From Nicoliella lavandulae (lineage in GTDB: Bacteria; Bacillota; Bacilli; Lactobacillales; Lactobacillaceae): DNA of 64,000 bases. Below the pieces are notes generated by a model. That model ran no database searches, was not told the origin of the DNA, and saw only the letters and a list, made by a program, of their open reading frames with translations. The stretch covers positions 434,001-498,000 of the forward strand of contig NZ_JAWMWH010000001.1 of assembly GCF_037546185.1 (NCBI RefSeq). The letters are read 5' to 3'. How positions within the stretch are numbered: the first letter of the stretch is position 1; every line of letters starts with the position of its first letter. Positions 24,668 through 34,373 of this stretch are shown here, piece after piece. The position numbers were made by a program, and so were the translations under genes.

Positions 24668-26713
24668 CTACTCATCTATTTTATCATTACTATCGGCTTC
24701 CGTCTCGCCTGAAAGGACATCCTTAATCGTTTGAATTAAAATTGGCTTTACTTCTGAGACCTTCTTGTCACTAATTTGAGTTGCCCCACTAGATAAGTGA
24801 CCACCACCACCGAGTCGTTCCATGATGATTTGAACATTAACGTCACCATTACTTCTAGCAGAAATACCAACCACACCATTTGGCCGCTCAGTTGCAACAA
24901 ATGATGCTTCTACTCCTGATACCGTTAAGATTGAATCAGCTGCTTGCGCTGCCGTTACTGGATCGTATGGATGATCATCTTCACCAGCAATCAATGCAAT
25001 TCGCCGGTCCTCATCAATAAATTCAACTAACGAAATTAAGTGGTTTCTAGCCAGATAATCATCAACATTTTCTTCCATAAATTGTTGCATTTCTTCAGAA
25101 TCCGCACCAGCTGAACGAAGATAACTAGCAGCATCAAAGGTCCGCGTCCCAGTTCGCATTGAAAACGACTGGGTATCAATGAAGATTCCAGTCAACATCG
25201 CAGTTGCTTCTAGCTTGTTAATTGGTTCTGCATCTTGAGATTGATATTCAAACATTTCAGTAATCAATTCACAAGTAGAAGATGCATATGGTTCGATATA
25301 AACTAGGATTGGATTAGGTGGGAATTCTTCACCCCGCCGGTGGTGATCAATGATTACCACTCGGTTTGCTAATCGTTCATACAGTGGTTCTGAAATGCTC
25401 ATAGATGGCTTCGAGTGATCTACCATAATTAGTAAACTATTATCAGTTGCCTTTTGTAGGGCTTCATCCGGTGTAATGATGGAATCAAATATTTCCGGAT
25501 ATTCCTTACTAGTTTCCAACAACCGTTTTACATCTGAATGTAATTGTGATTGATCAATAACGATCCAGCACTTTTTGTTATTCATTTGTGCAAGGCGCCG
25601 AATTCCAAAACAAGCTCCAATTGCGTCCATATCTGGTCGTTGATGCCCTTGAACGAAGATTTGATCTGATTCCTTCATCACTTCTTGCAAGGCCTGTGAC
25701 GTCATTCTAGCCCGGACCCGCGTCCGTTTTTCCATTGGGTTGGTCTTTCCACCATAGAAACGAGCTTCTTGGTCCTTAGCCTTAACAACTACCTGGTCAC
25801 CACCACGGCCTAATGCTAAGTCCAGATCACTTTGGGCCTGATCAGCTAAACTATTTAAATTGCTGTCATCGTAGGCAATTCCCACACTCAATGTTAATGG
25901 GAAGTTTTGCTTCGACGTGCTTTCGCGAATCTTATCTAGAATCTTGAATTTATCTTCTTCAATTTCCTTCAATGAACTAGCATAAGCAATAATCATAAAG
26001 TGATCATCATCAATTTGTTTGAGATACATCCCAAACTCACGGGCCCAACCAGATAGTTCATTAGTAACGTAGTTCAAAAGGTTTGAAATTTCTTGATCAG
26101 TCATGGATTGAGTAATTTCATCATAATTATCCAAGAAGATTTCACCAATTGAAACCTTTTCGTTATTATAACGTTCTTCAATGTCATAATAACTAGTAAC
26201 ATCCATTAAATATACCGTATGAAATTCCTTTTGTACCAACATTGAAAAATGATGGTGATTCCAAGTAACTTCATTCGTATCTGATGAATCCCAGAACTTT
26301 GAAATCAACGAGTTTAGCCCTGGCGCCACATCCACAACGGACTTGCCAAGCACATCTTGATCACCAAAGTATGGTTGTAAGTACGGATTAACCCATTCGA
26401 TTTTTTGGTCGTCACTCAAAATCATGACCCCAATTGGCATCTCTAGCATTGTTTCGCTTTCACCACGATGAATCCGATAAGACAAATCAGAGATATACTC
26501 ATCTCGATTAATACTTAAATGGTTCATCCAATTAATAACATAAGCAAGCCCAATACAAGTAAGGACCAGCATAATGGTTCCAGCTACACTGCCGTATAGA
26601 AATGCAATTACAGTTCCGCAAATCGATAAAAGTGAAATAAAGAATGTTACCCACCGTAGATGTCTATTTTTCAAAAACGGGGGTGTATTCTTAAATGAAA
26701 TTTTTTTCTTCAT
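24668..26713 (-). CDS. gdpP: cyclic-di-AMP phosphodiesterase GdpP
   Basis: 681 residues, ATG at 26713. Two N-terminal membrane helices (about residues 20-65), a degenerate PAS domain (about 85-180), a degenerate GGDEF domain (about 180-310) and a DHH/DHHA1 phosphodiesterase module. Motifs include GHQRPDMDAIGA near 357, VIIDHHRR near 433 and the C-terminal GGGGHLSSGA. It degrades c-di-AMP, which controls potassium and osmolyte homeostasis and wall stress. Placed between rpsR and rplI as in other lactobacilli; a terminator behind rpsR suggests its own promoter. Confidence 0.95.
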   Translation of the reverse strand: MKKKISFKNTPPFLKNRHLRWVTFFISLLSICGTVIAFLYGSVAGTIMLVLTCIGLAYVINWMNHLSINRDEYISDLSYRIHRGESETMLEMPIGVMILSDDQKIEWVNPYLQPYFGDQDVLGKSVVDVAPGLNSLISKFWDSSDTNEVTWNHHHFSMLVQKEFHTVYLMDVTSYYDIEERYNNEKVSIGEIFLDNYDEITQSMTDQEISNLLNYVTNELSGWAREFGMYLKQIDDDHFMIIAYASSLKEIEEDKFKILDKIRESTSKQNFPLTLSVGIAYDDSNLNSLADQAQSDLDLALGRGGDQVVVKAKDQEARFYGGKTNPMEKRTRVRARMTSQALQEVMKESDQIFVQGHQRPDMDAIGACFGIRRLAQMNNKKCWIVIDQSQLHSDVKRLLETSKEYPEIFDSIITPDEALQKATDNSLLIMVDHSKPSMSISEPLYERLANRVVIIDHHRRGEEFPPNPILVYIEPYASSTCELITEMFEYQSQDAEPINKLEATAMLTGIFIDTQSFSMRTGTRTFDAASYLRSAGADSEEMQQFMEENVDDYLARNHLISLVEFIDEDRRIALIAGEDDHPYDPVTAAQAADSILTVSGVEASFVATERPNGVVGISARSNGDVNVQIIMERLGGGGHLSSGATQISDKKVSEVKPILIQTIKDVLSGETEADSNDKIDE

Positions 26714-26767
26714 TTTAATACCTCTTATGTTTTGAGATAACTACATTTTATCACAATCTGTTTTTGA

Positions 26768-26812
26768 TAGTAAAAAAGGAGTAGGACCAAAAGATCCCAC
26801 TCCCTTTTTAGA
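26768..26812 (-). terminator. terminator of the rpsF-ssb-rpsR operon
   Basis: An imperfect stem of AAAAAAGGAGTAGGACC and GATCCCACTCCCTTTTT around an AAAA loop lies between rpsR and gdpP. Confidence 0.75.
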
Positions 26813-26823
26813 CTAACTTAAGA

Positions 26824-27057
26824 TTAGTCTTCACTTACAAAGGCCATTAAGCCCATGATCCGTGCTCGCTTGATAGCAGCAGTCAACTTACGTTGGTTCT
26901 TAGCGCTAGTACCAGTAACACGACGAGGTAAAATCTTACCACGTTCTGAAGTGAAGCGATTTAATAAGGAAACATCCTTGTAATCGATGTAATCAATGTG
27001 ATTAGCAGCGATGTAATCTACTTTACGGCGACGACGTCCGCCTCTTCTTTGTGCCAT
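26824..27057 (-). CDS. rpsR: 30S ribosomal protein S18
   Basis: 77 residues from the ATG at 27057 after GAGGAGTG; the longer frame starts at 27066. A basic N-terminus (MAQRRGGRRRRK) is followed by the S18 core IDYKDVSLLNRFTSERGKILPRRVTG and AIKRARIMGLMAF. It binds with S6 on the 30S platform. Third gene of the rpsF-ssb-rpsR operon. Confidence 0.97.
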   Translation of the reverse strand: MAQRRGGRRRRKVDYIAANHIDYIDYKDVSLLNRFTSERGKILPRRVTGTSAKNQRKLTAAIKRARIMGLMAFVSED

Positions 27058-27110
27058 TATATTCACTCCTCTACTCTATATTTTTTTCAGGTCTACATTT
27101 TAATTTTAAA

Positions 27111-27710
27111 TTAGAATGGTAAATCATCATCTGAAACATCAATATTTTCACCATTACCAGCAAATGGATTTCCATTACTATTACTACCATTACCGTTATT
27201 ATTAGGTTGGTTCGTATTAAATGGTTGGTTTTGGTTTTGATTTTGGTTATTACCGCCAAAACCGCCACCACCATTGCCGGGGTTAAATGAATTATTCATG
27301 TTTCCACCATTTTGTTGAGGAGCATTATTGTTCATTCCGCCATTATTAAAGTTATTTACGTTAGCTGCGCCTCCTCTGGAGTTTGCAGAATTACGTGACT
27401 CTAAGAATGAGAAATTCTCAACAACTACTTCTGTGACATAAACACGGGTTCCCTGATTATTTTCATAATTTCGGGTTTGGATTCGACCATCAATGCCGAC
27501 CAAATTACCCTTATGCACATAGTTAGCAAAATTTTCAGCTGACTTGCCCCAAATGACACAGTTGATAAAATCAGCTTCACGGTCCCCGTTTCCATTTTTA
27601 AAACGACGATCAACAGCTAAAGTAAAACTACCAACAGCTCTGCCGCTTTGGGTGTATCGCAATTCTACATCCCGGGTCAAACGACCAGTTAATGTGGCTC
27701 GATTAATCAT
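27111..27710 (-). CDS. ssb: single-stranded DNA-binding protein SSB
   Basis: 199 residues, ATG at 27710. OB fold in residues 1-110 (MINRATLTGRLTRDVELRYTQSG). A long Gly/Asn/Gln-rich disordered linker follows, then the acidic tip DDDLPF that recruits partner proteins. It coats single-stranded DNA in replication and repair. Located between rpsF and rpsR, the standard arrangement. Confidence 0.98.
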   Translation of the reverse strand: MINRATLTGRLTRDVELRYTQSGRAVGSFTLAVDRRFKNGNGDREADFINCVIWGKSAENFANYVHKGNLVGIDGRIQTRNYENNQGTRVYVTEVVVENFSFLESRNSANSRGGAANVNNFNNGGMNNNAPQQNGGNMNNSFNPGNGGGGFGGNNQNQNQNQPFNTNQPNNNGNGSNSNGNPFAGNGENIDVSDDDLPF

Positions 27711-27749
27711 GCTGAAAAACTCCTCTCGTATCAGAACTTAAATGTCTAA

Positions 27750-28040
27750 TTATCTTACTACAGTCATTTGACGTAAAATACCGTCACTGTACTTGGATAA
27801 ACGATCAAATTCAAGTAATGCATCGTGGTTATCAGTAGTTAAGTTAACAATGTGGTAAGTACCTTCATTGAAACCGCCAATTTCGTATGCAAAACGACGC
27901 TTTGACCAATCCTTTGAATCAATAATCTTAGCACCATTATCAGTCAAGATCTTGTCGAAACGGTCAACTAATTCCTTCTTAGCTGGTTCGTCTAAATCAG
28001 GGCGAATGATGTAAGTAATTTCATATTTCTTTTCTTCCAT
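27750..28040 (-). CDS. rpsF: 30S ribosomal protein S6
   Basis: 96 residues, ATG at 28040. MEEKKYEITYIIRPDLDEPAKKELVDRF is the S6 signature, with a ferredoxin-like fold and SKRRFAYEIGGFNEGTYHIVN. It binds S18 on the 30S platform. First gene of the operon; the leader contains a hairpin overlapping its ribosome site. Confidence 0.97.
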   Translation of the reverse strand: MEEKKYEITYIIRPDLDEPAKKELVDRFDKILTDNGAKIIDSKDWSKRRFAYEIGGFNEGTYHIVNLTTDNHDALLEFDRLSKYSDGILRQMTVVR

Positions 28041-28048
28041 GAGTTACA

Positions 28049-28093
28049 CCTCCTTGTGGTCTTTGGCCCTCTAGCCAATTCTAGAGAGCAAGG
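28049..28093 (-). promoter_or_regulatory. candidate S6:S18 autoregulatory leader of rpsF
   Basis: On the minus strand the outer arms CCTTG and CAAGG enclose CTCTAG and CTAGAG. The 3' arm CAAGG runs into the ribosome site GGAGG (28049-28053). An rpsF leader bound by the S6:S18 complex is known in many bacteria; this hairpin fits in position, but its bulge motif was not checked against a model. Confidence 0.45.
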
Positions 28094-28261
28094 AGAATAA
28101 AAGCAGACAACTGCTAATATTCACAAATTAAAATTATAGCACGCTTACTAGCATTAATCAATAAAATCTCATAACGAGATGAAAGAATTGCGATACCCAT
28201 TTAAATACGCAAAGCAAATAAAAAAACGACCAAAAGTCGTTCATTTATTTTAAAACATTAA

Positions 28262-30742
28262 TTATTCGTCTGAGTTTGCAGACTCATCATCATTTTCTGC
28301 GTCATCTTCCTTAGCCACTTTGGCCATGGTAGCCACCTTAGAGCCATCATCCATTCGGATTAAATGAACCCCTAAGGTCACCCGACTACTTTCAGAAACG
28401 TTGTTTGCATCAAATCTAATTGTGACACCCTTGTCAGTAATCAACATAATGTCTTCATCACCATCAACCGTTGCCAATCCAGCAATTGGTCCGTTCTTAG
28501 CACTAATCTTGGCGGTCTTGATTCCTTTACCACCACGGCCCTTAATTGCGTATTCATTGGCTGGCGTCCGTTTTCCATACCCTTTTTCAGAGATAATGAA
28601 AACATAACTATCCGGTGCTAAAACATCGGCACCAACTACATAGTCATCAGGATGGAGGTTAATTCCTCGAACCCCACTCGCAGTACGGCCCATTGAACGG
28701 ACATCGGATGCCTTGAAACTAGCTGCATACCCAAGGTGGGTTCCGATAATCATATTATCGTCTTTTCCAACTACGGATACTCGAATTAACTCATCGTCAT
28801 CCTTTAAGCTAATTGCCTTTAGCCCATTACTACGAATATTGTAAAATTCATTAATCGCAGTTCGCTTGGAACGACCGTTTAAAGTGGTGAAGAAGAGGTA
28901 TTTATCTTCATCCTTAGCCTTTTCAGAAACGTTAATGACCGCTTCAATCTTTTCTTCTGGCTTAATGCCTAATAGATTAATAATTGGAATTCCCTTTGCA
29001 GTCCGACCGTATTCAGGAATTTCATACCCCTTCATTCGATAAACCTTACCGGCATTCGTAAAGAAGAGCAATGTATCATGAGTAGAAGTAGCAACTAAGT
29101 GTTCAATGAAGTCATCATTGTGCACACCCATACCTTGAATTCCACGACCCCCACGATTTTGAGTCTTAAAGTCAGAAGTTGGTAGGCGCTTTACGTAACC
29201 ATTGTGAGTCAATGTAACCATCACGTCTTCTTCAGCAATTAGATCTTCATCTTCAATGCTGAGCACTTCACCAACTAATAACTTCGTCCGACGTTCATCA
29301 CCGAACTTATCCTGAATTTCAAGTAATTCATTGTAGATAATTTCATTGATTTTTTCACGACTAGCTAAAATGGCCTTGTATTCCTGAATAGCGCTTAAAA
29401 GACGTTGGTGTTCATCTTCCACTTTTTCACGTTCTAATCCAGTCAATCGAACTAGTCGCATGTCCAGGATTGCTTGGGCTTGCTTGTCAGATAAGTCATA
29501 GTTATCAATCAATTGGGCCTTTGCCACTGCCCCAGTTCTAGATTCACGAATAATCTTAATGATGGCATCAATATGATCTAGCGCAATCAACAATCCTTGT
29601 AAGATGTGATCACGATTTTCAGCCCGTTTTAAGTCATGTTGAGTCCGCCGCTTGATTACTTGAACTTGATGTTCTAAGTAGTTTTGGAGGATTTCCTTTA
29701 AGCTAAGCACTTTTGGTGCCCCGTGAACAATCGCTAACATGTTAAAGCTAAATGAAGTTTGTAATAGGGTTAGCTTGTAAAGGTTGTTTAACACAACTTC
29801 AGCACTCGCATCCCGTCTAACATCAATGGTAACCCGTAATCCTTCACGGTCAGATTCATCCTTGATGTCAGTAATGCCTTCAATCCGCTTTTCACGAACT
29901 AAGTCAGCGATTCGTTCAATCAATTTAGCCTTATTAACCATGTATGGTAATTCAGTGGCTACAATTTGTTGATGACCTCTAACTTCTTCAATGTCAACCT
30001 TGGCCCGTAATACAATGGTTCCCTTACCGGTTTCATAAGCCTTCCGAATTCCAGACTTACCCATTACGACCCCCCCAGTAGGAAAGTCAGGGCCAGGGAG
30101 TGCATCCATTAAATCAGCCACTGTCGCATCTGGATTTTTCATCAAGATGTGAAGCGCACTGATTACTTCACTTAGATTATGCGGTGGCACGTTGGTAGCC
30201 ATCCCAACCGCAATTCCAGAAGCTCCGTTAACTAATAAGTTAGGGAAGCGAGAAGGTAACACCGTTGGTTCCTTTTCCGTTCCATCATAGTTATCTTGAA
30301 AATCAACGGTATCCTTGTTGATGTCGCGTAACATCTCTAATGAAATCTTACTCAACCGTGCTTCGGTATAACGCATTGCGGCTGCACCATCACCATCGAC
30401 GGACCCAAAGTTTCCGTGTCCATCAACTAGCATGTAGCGATAGCTGAAGTCCTGTGCCATCCGCACCATTGATCCATAAACCGCAGCATCACCGTGGGGG
30501 TGGTACTTCCCAAGGACATCCCCAACGACTCTGGCAGATTTCTTGTATGGTTTATCAGGGGTAACCCCTAATTCGTGCATATCATATAAAATTCTACGGT
30601 GCACTGGTTTTAATCCATCTCGTACATCAGGCAATGCTCTGGCAACGATAACACTCATCGCATAGTCTAAGAACGAGGTTTGCATTTTTTTAGATAAATC
30701 AATATCCGTAATTCGGTGATTTACAATATCTCCGTTGGCCAA
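28262..30742 (-). CDS. gyrA: DNA gyrase subunit A
   Basis: About 826 residues. GGAGG is eight bases ahead of a TTG at 30742, which gives the family N-terminus; an in-frame ATG at 30757 lacks a good site. Catalytic Tyr in AAAMRYTEARLSK (about residue 125). The quinolone pocket reads HPHGDAAVYGSM: alanine (86) and glycine (90) replace the usual Ser and Glu/Asp. Six-bladed C-terminal DNA-wrapping domain with an acidic tail. It introduces negative supercoils together with GyrB. Confidence 0.97.
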   Translation of the reverse strand: MANGDIVNHRITDIDLSKKMQTSFLDYAMSVIVARALPDVRDGLKPVHRRILYDMHELGVTPDKPYKKSARVVGDVLGKYHPHGDAAVYGSMVRMAQDFSYRYMLVDGHGNFGSVDGDGAAAMRYTEARLSKISLEMLRDINKDTVDFQDNYDGTEKEPTVLPSRFPNLLVNGASGIAVGMATNVPPHNLSEVISALHILMKNPDATVADLMDALPGPDFPTGGVVMGKSGIRKAYETGKGTIVLRAKVDIEEVRGHQQIVATELPYMVNKAKLIERIADLVREKRIEGITDIKDESDREGLRVTIDVRRDASAEVVLNNLYKLTLLQTSFSFNMLAIVHGAPKVLSLKEILQNYLEHQVQVIKRRTQHDLKRAENRDHILQGLLIALDHIDAIIKIIRESRTGAVAKAQLIDNYDLSDKQAQAILDMRLVRLTGLEREKVEDEHQRLLSAIQEYKAILASREKINEIIYNELLEIQDKFGDERRTKLLVGEVLSIEDEDLIAEEDVMVTLTHNGYVKRLPTSDFKTQNRGGRGIQGMGVHNDDFIEHLVATSTHDTLLFFTNAGKVYRMKGYEIPEYGRTAKGIPIINLLGIKPEEKIEAVINVSEKAKDEDKYLFFTTLNGRSKRTAINEFYNIRSNGLKAISLKDDDELIRVSVVGKDDNMIIGTHLGYAASFKASDVRSMGRTASGVRGINLHPDDYVVGADVLAPDSYVFIISEKGYGKRTPANEYAIKGRGGKGIKTAKISAKNGPIAGLATVDGDEDIMLITDKGVTIRFDANNVSESSRVTLGVHLIRMDDGSKVATMAKVAKEDDAENDDESANSDE

Positions 30743-30784
30743 TTTCTTTGCCTCCATTCATAGTTACCCAGTCTTGTTGATTTG

Positions 30785-30800
30785 TGTTACACGTGAAACA
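30785..30800. promoter_or_regulatory. parS: parS site
   Basis: TGTTACACGTGAAACA is one mismatch from consensus. It lies in the gyrB-gyrA intergenic gap. Confidence 0.85.
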
Positions 30801-30821
30801 CAATCAAATCTAATCATAAAA

Positions 30822-30837
30822 TGTTACACGTGAAACA
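30822..30837. promoter_or_regulatory. parS: parS site, second tandem copy
   Basis: This is identical to the copy at 30785-30800, 37 bases away centre to centre, immediately after the gyrB stop. Confidence 0.85.
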
Positions 30838-30840
30838 ATT

Positions 30841-32784
30841 TTAAACATCCAAGTTTTCAACGAACTTAGCGTTTTCTTCGATGAACTTGCGCCGTGGTTC
30901 AATTTGGTTCCCCATTAACATGGCGAATACTTGGGCAGCATCGGCAGCATTTTCTGAATCCACCCGTAACAAGTGGCGGTTATCTGGATTCATAGTTGTT
31001 TCCCAAAGTTGTTCTGGATCCATTTCACCAAGCCCCTTGTAACGTTGAATTTGTGGCTTAGGTGAGCCTGGGAGTTCGCTTAATAGTTGTTGTAATTCTT
31101 GATCAGTATCAATATACCGTTGTAACTTACCTTGTCTCAACCGATACAAAGGTGGTTGGGCAATGTATACATATCCGGCATCCAATAGTGGCCGCATGTA
31201 GTTATAGATCAACGTTAATAATAACGTTTGAATGTGCGCACCATCGACATCGGCATCAGTCATGATAATCAATTTGTGATAATGAACTTTGGAAATATCA
31301 AAGTCATCCCCAAATCCAGTTCCCATTGCAGTAAATAGGGACCGGATTTCTTCGTTAGCTAGGATTCGATCCATACTTGCCTTTTCAACGTTCAAAATCT
31401 TACCCCGAATTGGTAGGATGGCTTGCGTTAATCTAGAACGACCCTGCTTAGCAGAACCACCGGCAGAATCCCCTTCGACGATAAATAATTCTGAAATTTC
31501 GGGATCATTACTAGTGTTATTAGCTAACTTACCAGGTAAGTTACTAATTTCAAGTCCACTCTTCTTACGGGTTACTTCACGAGCCCGCTTAGCAGCGACC
31601 CGGGCCTTAGAAGCAATTGAACCCTTTTCGACGATCTTTCTAGCAATACTTGGATTTTCCAATAGGAACCGACTGAAGTGTTCACTAAAAATACGATCAG
31701 TTGCAATCCGCGCATCAGAGTTACCTAACTTTGTCTTAGTTTGGCCTTCGAATTGAGGATCTGGATGCTTAATACTAATCACGGCCGTCAATCCTTCGCG
31801 GACATCATAACCAGTTAGTTTGGCATCTTTACCCTTTAGTAAGTTATTTTTACGTGCATAATCATTGACTACCCGTGTAAGAGCTCGCTTAAACCCTTCT
31901 TCATGGGTTCCACCTTCAATCGTGTGGATATTATTCGTAAAGGTCAATAAATTACTGTGATAATCATCAGTGTATTGAAGTGCTACTTCAACGTTGATGT
32001 CATTTTCTTTTCCTTCAACGTAAATCGGCGTCTTAAATAGCGTGTCCTTATTTTTGTCTAAGTATTCAACATAGTGTTTAATTCCACCTTCATAGTGGAA
32101 GTCATGTTCAACGGGTTCGTCAGGGCGATTATCTCTAATCGTAATCCGCAAGCCCTTATTTAAGAATGCCAATTCACGAACCCGATTGGTTAAGGTATCC
32201 ATGTCATAAGTAGTCGTTTCAGTGAAAATATCTGGATCTGGTACAAAATGCACCTTAGTTCCATGGTCTTCTTCTGAAGTCGTCCCAATTTGTTTCATTG
32301 GATCTTGAACGTGACCACGCTTGAAGTCGATGTAGTAAACCTTACCACCACGTTTGACAGTTACGTCTAACTCAGTGGAAAGCGCATTAACAACTGAGGC
32401 CCCAACCCCATGTAGTCCACCAGAAACTTTGTATCCGCCACCACCGAATTTTCCACCGGCATGTAAGATTGTAAAAATCGTTTCTAGGGCTGGTTTGCCA
32501 GTCTTAGTCATTGTATCCACTGGCACTCCACGTCCATTATCAGTAACGGTAATACTATTGTCCTTTTCAACCGTTACATGAATTGTGTCGGCAAATCCAG
32601 CTAATGCTTCATCAATTCCGTTATCCACAATTTCCCATACCAAGTGGTGTAGTCCTTGCACGCTTGTGGAACCAATGTACATTCCTGGACGTTTTCGAAC
32701 TGCTTCGAGGCCTTCTAAGACCTGAATTTGGCTGGCATTATATTTTTCTGCTTCAGCTTCACGGCGCTTTTCTTCGTCAGTCAA
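30841..32784 (-). CDS. gyrB: DNA gyrase subunit B
   Basis: About 647 residues. AGGAGG is placed for a TTG at 32784, just past the recF end. GHKL ATPase domain (VLEGLEAVRKRPGMYIGST; DNGRGVP; GGLHGVGASVVNALS), transducer domain, then TOPRIM with EGDSAGGSAKQGRSR and the metal-binding DADVDG. ATP-driven subunit of gyrase. Between recF and gyrA, the conserved order. Confidence 0.98.
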   Translation of the reverse strand: MTDEEKRREAEAEKYNASQIQVLEGLEAVRKRPGMYIGSTSVQGLHHLVWEIVDNGIDEALAGFADTIHVTVEKDNSITVTDNGRGVPVDTMTKTGKPALETIFTILHAGGKFGGGGYKVSGGLHGVGASVVNALSTELDVTVKRGGKVYYIDFKRGHVQDPMKQIGTTSEEDHGTKVHFVPDPDIFTETTTYDMDTLTNRVRELAFLNKGLRITIRDNRPDEPVEHDFHYEGGIKHYVEYLDKNKDTLFKTPIYVEGKENDINVEVALQYTDDYHSNLLTFTNNIHTIEGGTHEEGFKRALTRVVNDYARKNNLLKGKDAKLTGYDVREGLTAVISIKHPDPQFEGQTKTKLGNSDARIATDRIFSEHFSRFLLENPSIARKIVEKGSIASKARVAAKRAREVTRKKSGLEISNLPGKLANNTSNDPEISELFIVEGDSAGGSAKQGRSRLTQAILPIRGKILNVEKASMDRILANEEIRSLFTAMGTGFGDDFDISKVHYHKLIIMTDADVDGAHIQTLLLTLIYNYMRPLLDAGYVYIAQPPLYRLRQGKLQRYIDTDQELQQLLSELPGSPKPQIQRYKGLGEMDPEQLWETTMNPDNRHLLRVDSENAADAAQVFAMLMGNQIEPRRKFIEENAKFVENLDV

Positions 32785-32813
32785 CCTAAACTCCTCCTTT
32801 GTGCGAGTCACGA

Positions 32814-33929
32814 TCAATCGGTTGCCAAATCACCATTGGTGATATTGAACACCTTCGGATCATGAATCAAATCCTTAGCAATCCCACTTAAACTAGTGGT
32901 GGTTAAAAACGTTTGAACTTTATCTTGAATCGCCTTTAACAGGTGCGTTTGCCGTGCATCATCTAATTCAGACAAAACATCATCTAGTAATAATACTGGA
33001 TATTCACCAGTTTCTGACTTCATCAAATCAATTTCAGCCAACTTTACTGATAGTGCCGTCGTCCGTTGTTGACCTTGCGAACCAAATGTTTGAACGTCAT
33101 TGTGGTTGATCTTAAATTTTAAATCATCCCGATGCGGCCCCAAGACGGTCGTCCCCATTCTAATCTCACGGTCACGTTCATCTTGGAACGCTTGTTTTAA
33201 CCCAGCGTAAATGTCATCTACGCTTTGTAATTGCTTTTGTTTTAGTGTTGTCACGTATTTAAACGTTAATTGTTCTTTATTTTGCGAAATCGTTGCATGA
33301 ATTTGACTCGACCATTGCTCTAGTTTTTGTAATAACTGGAGCCGTTGATAAATAATTTGGGCCCCATAAGCCGACAGTTGATCAGATAAGACGTCTAAGT
33401 AAACTAAGTCATTTGCCTTTTTGATCTGCAATAACTTTAGATACTTATTTCTTTGGCGCAGGATTCGCTGGTACTGCGAGGTGTTGTATAAATAGAGATT
33501 GCTCATCTGACCAAACTCAATATCCATAAACCGGCGCCGTACCTGCGGTGAACCCTTCACAATTGAAAGATCCTCCGGCGCAAACAAAATGACGTTTAAC
33601 TGACCAACGTATGATGACAGCTTTGCTTGTTCAATATGATTGACCTTTGCGCGTTTACCCTTTTTACCTAGGTCTAGTTCTAGATTCAAGTGCCCATTTT
33701 GCTTAGTAATTAAGGCTTTTAACTGGGCATTCGATTGTTTCCATTGAATCAAATCAGCATTATTGTTAGTGCGATGACTTTTGGTCAATGCCAACACGTA
33801 GATGGACTCCAAAAGATTGGTTTTCCCCTGGGCATTATCCCCTAATAAAACATTAACCCCATCCGAAAACTCAGTTTCCACATGGGTATAATTTCTGAAG
33901 TGATCCAATTCTAACTTTGCAATTTTCAT
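32814..33929 (-). CDS. recF: DNA replication and repair protein RecF
   Basis: 371 residues. Its ATG overlaps the yaaA stop (TAATG), implying translational coupling. SMC-like ATPase with Walker A GDNAQGKTNLLE near 30, signature motif FGSQGQQRTTALS near 280 and Walker B VLLLDDVLSELD near 315. It loads RecA at single-stranded gaps. Confidence 0.98.
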   Translation of the reverse strand: MKIAKLELDHFRNYTHVETEFSDGVNVLLGDNAQGKTNLLESIYVLALTKSHRTNNNADLIQWKQSNAQLKALITKQNGHLNLELDLGKKGKRAKVNHIEQAKLSSYVGQLNVILFAPEDLSIVKGSPQVRRRFMDIEFGQMSNLYLYNTSQYQRILRQRNKYLKLLQIKKANDLVYLDVLSDQLSAYGAQIIYQRLQLLQKLEQWSSQIHATISQNKEQLTFKYVTTLKQKQLQSVDDIYAGLKQAFQDERDREIRMGTTVLGPHRDDLKFKINHNDVQTFGSQGQQRTTALSVKLAEIDLMKSETGEYPVLLLDDVLSELDDARQTHLLKAIQDKVQTFLTTTSLSGIAKDLIHDPKVFNITNGDLATD

Positions 33930-34156
33930 TAATCATCCTGCTTTGTCCGAATGAAAAACATTCCCACATCTGGGATTGTGACGTTGTCACCATCATATAG
34001 CTTCTTACCACGTCTGTTTTCAGGTTCGTCATTTAGCATCACGGTATGCTCACGCAAATACCACTTAGCTTGACCACCTGAACCTACGATTGTCTCCTCC
34101 TTTAACATTTGTCCCAATGTTATATATGGAGTGGAGATAAAAACAGTTTTTTTCAA
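33929..34156 (-). CDS. yaaA: S4-domain protein YaaA
   Basis: 75 residues from a TTG preceded by GAGGGG. An S4 RNA-binding-like domain (ITLGQMLKEETIVGSGGQAKWYLREHTVMLNDEPENRRGKKLYDGD). Normally located between dnaN and recF and coupled to recF; function still unclear. Here pepQ is inserted between dnaN and this gene, and a TATAAT box lies upstream (near 34180), so the yaaA-recF-gyrB unit probably has its own promoter. Confidence 0.93.
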   Translation of the reverse strand: MKKTVFISTPYITLGQMLKEETIVGSGGQAKWYLREHTVMLNDEPENRRGKKLYDGDNVTIPDVGMFFIRTKQDD

Positions 34157-34315
34157 ATTTTCACCCCTCTTTACAATGTCTATTATACCCTTAAAACGGT
34201 AAAAAGTACACTTTATTCACATTATCAGGCTTTCTTAGCAATTTTAAGTTCAACCAGTATATTTAGTCGTAAAAATAAAAAATCGCCTTAAATCGTTAAT
34301 TTTGGTATAAATCGC

Positions 34316-34355
34316 AAAAAAACATGGACCCAAATCAATTGAGTCCATGTTTTTT
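34316..34355 (-). terminator. terminator of pepQ
   Basis: AAAAAACATGGAC pairs with GTCCATGTTTTTT. It separates the dnaA-dnaN-pepQ genes from yaaA-recF. Confidence 0.85.
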
Positions 34356-34373
34356 GAATTTGATTATTAATTT

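Noticed and set aside
27071..27274. 67-residue minus-strand frame overlapping the end of ssb
   Set aside because: It is an alternate frame of the Gly/Asn-rich ssb linker with no independent support.
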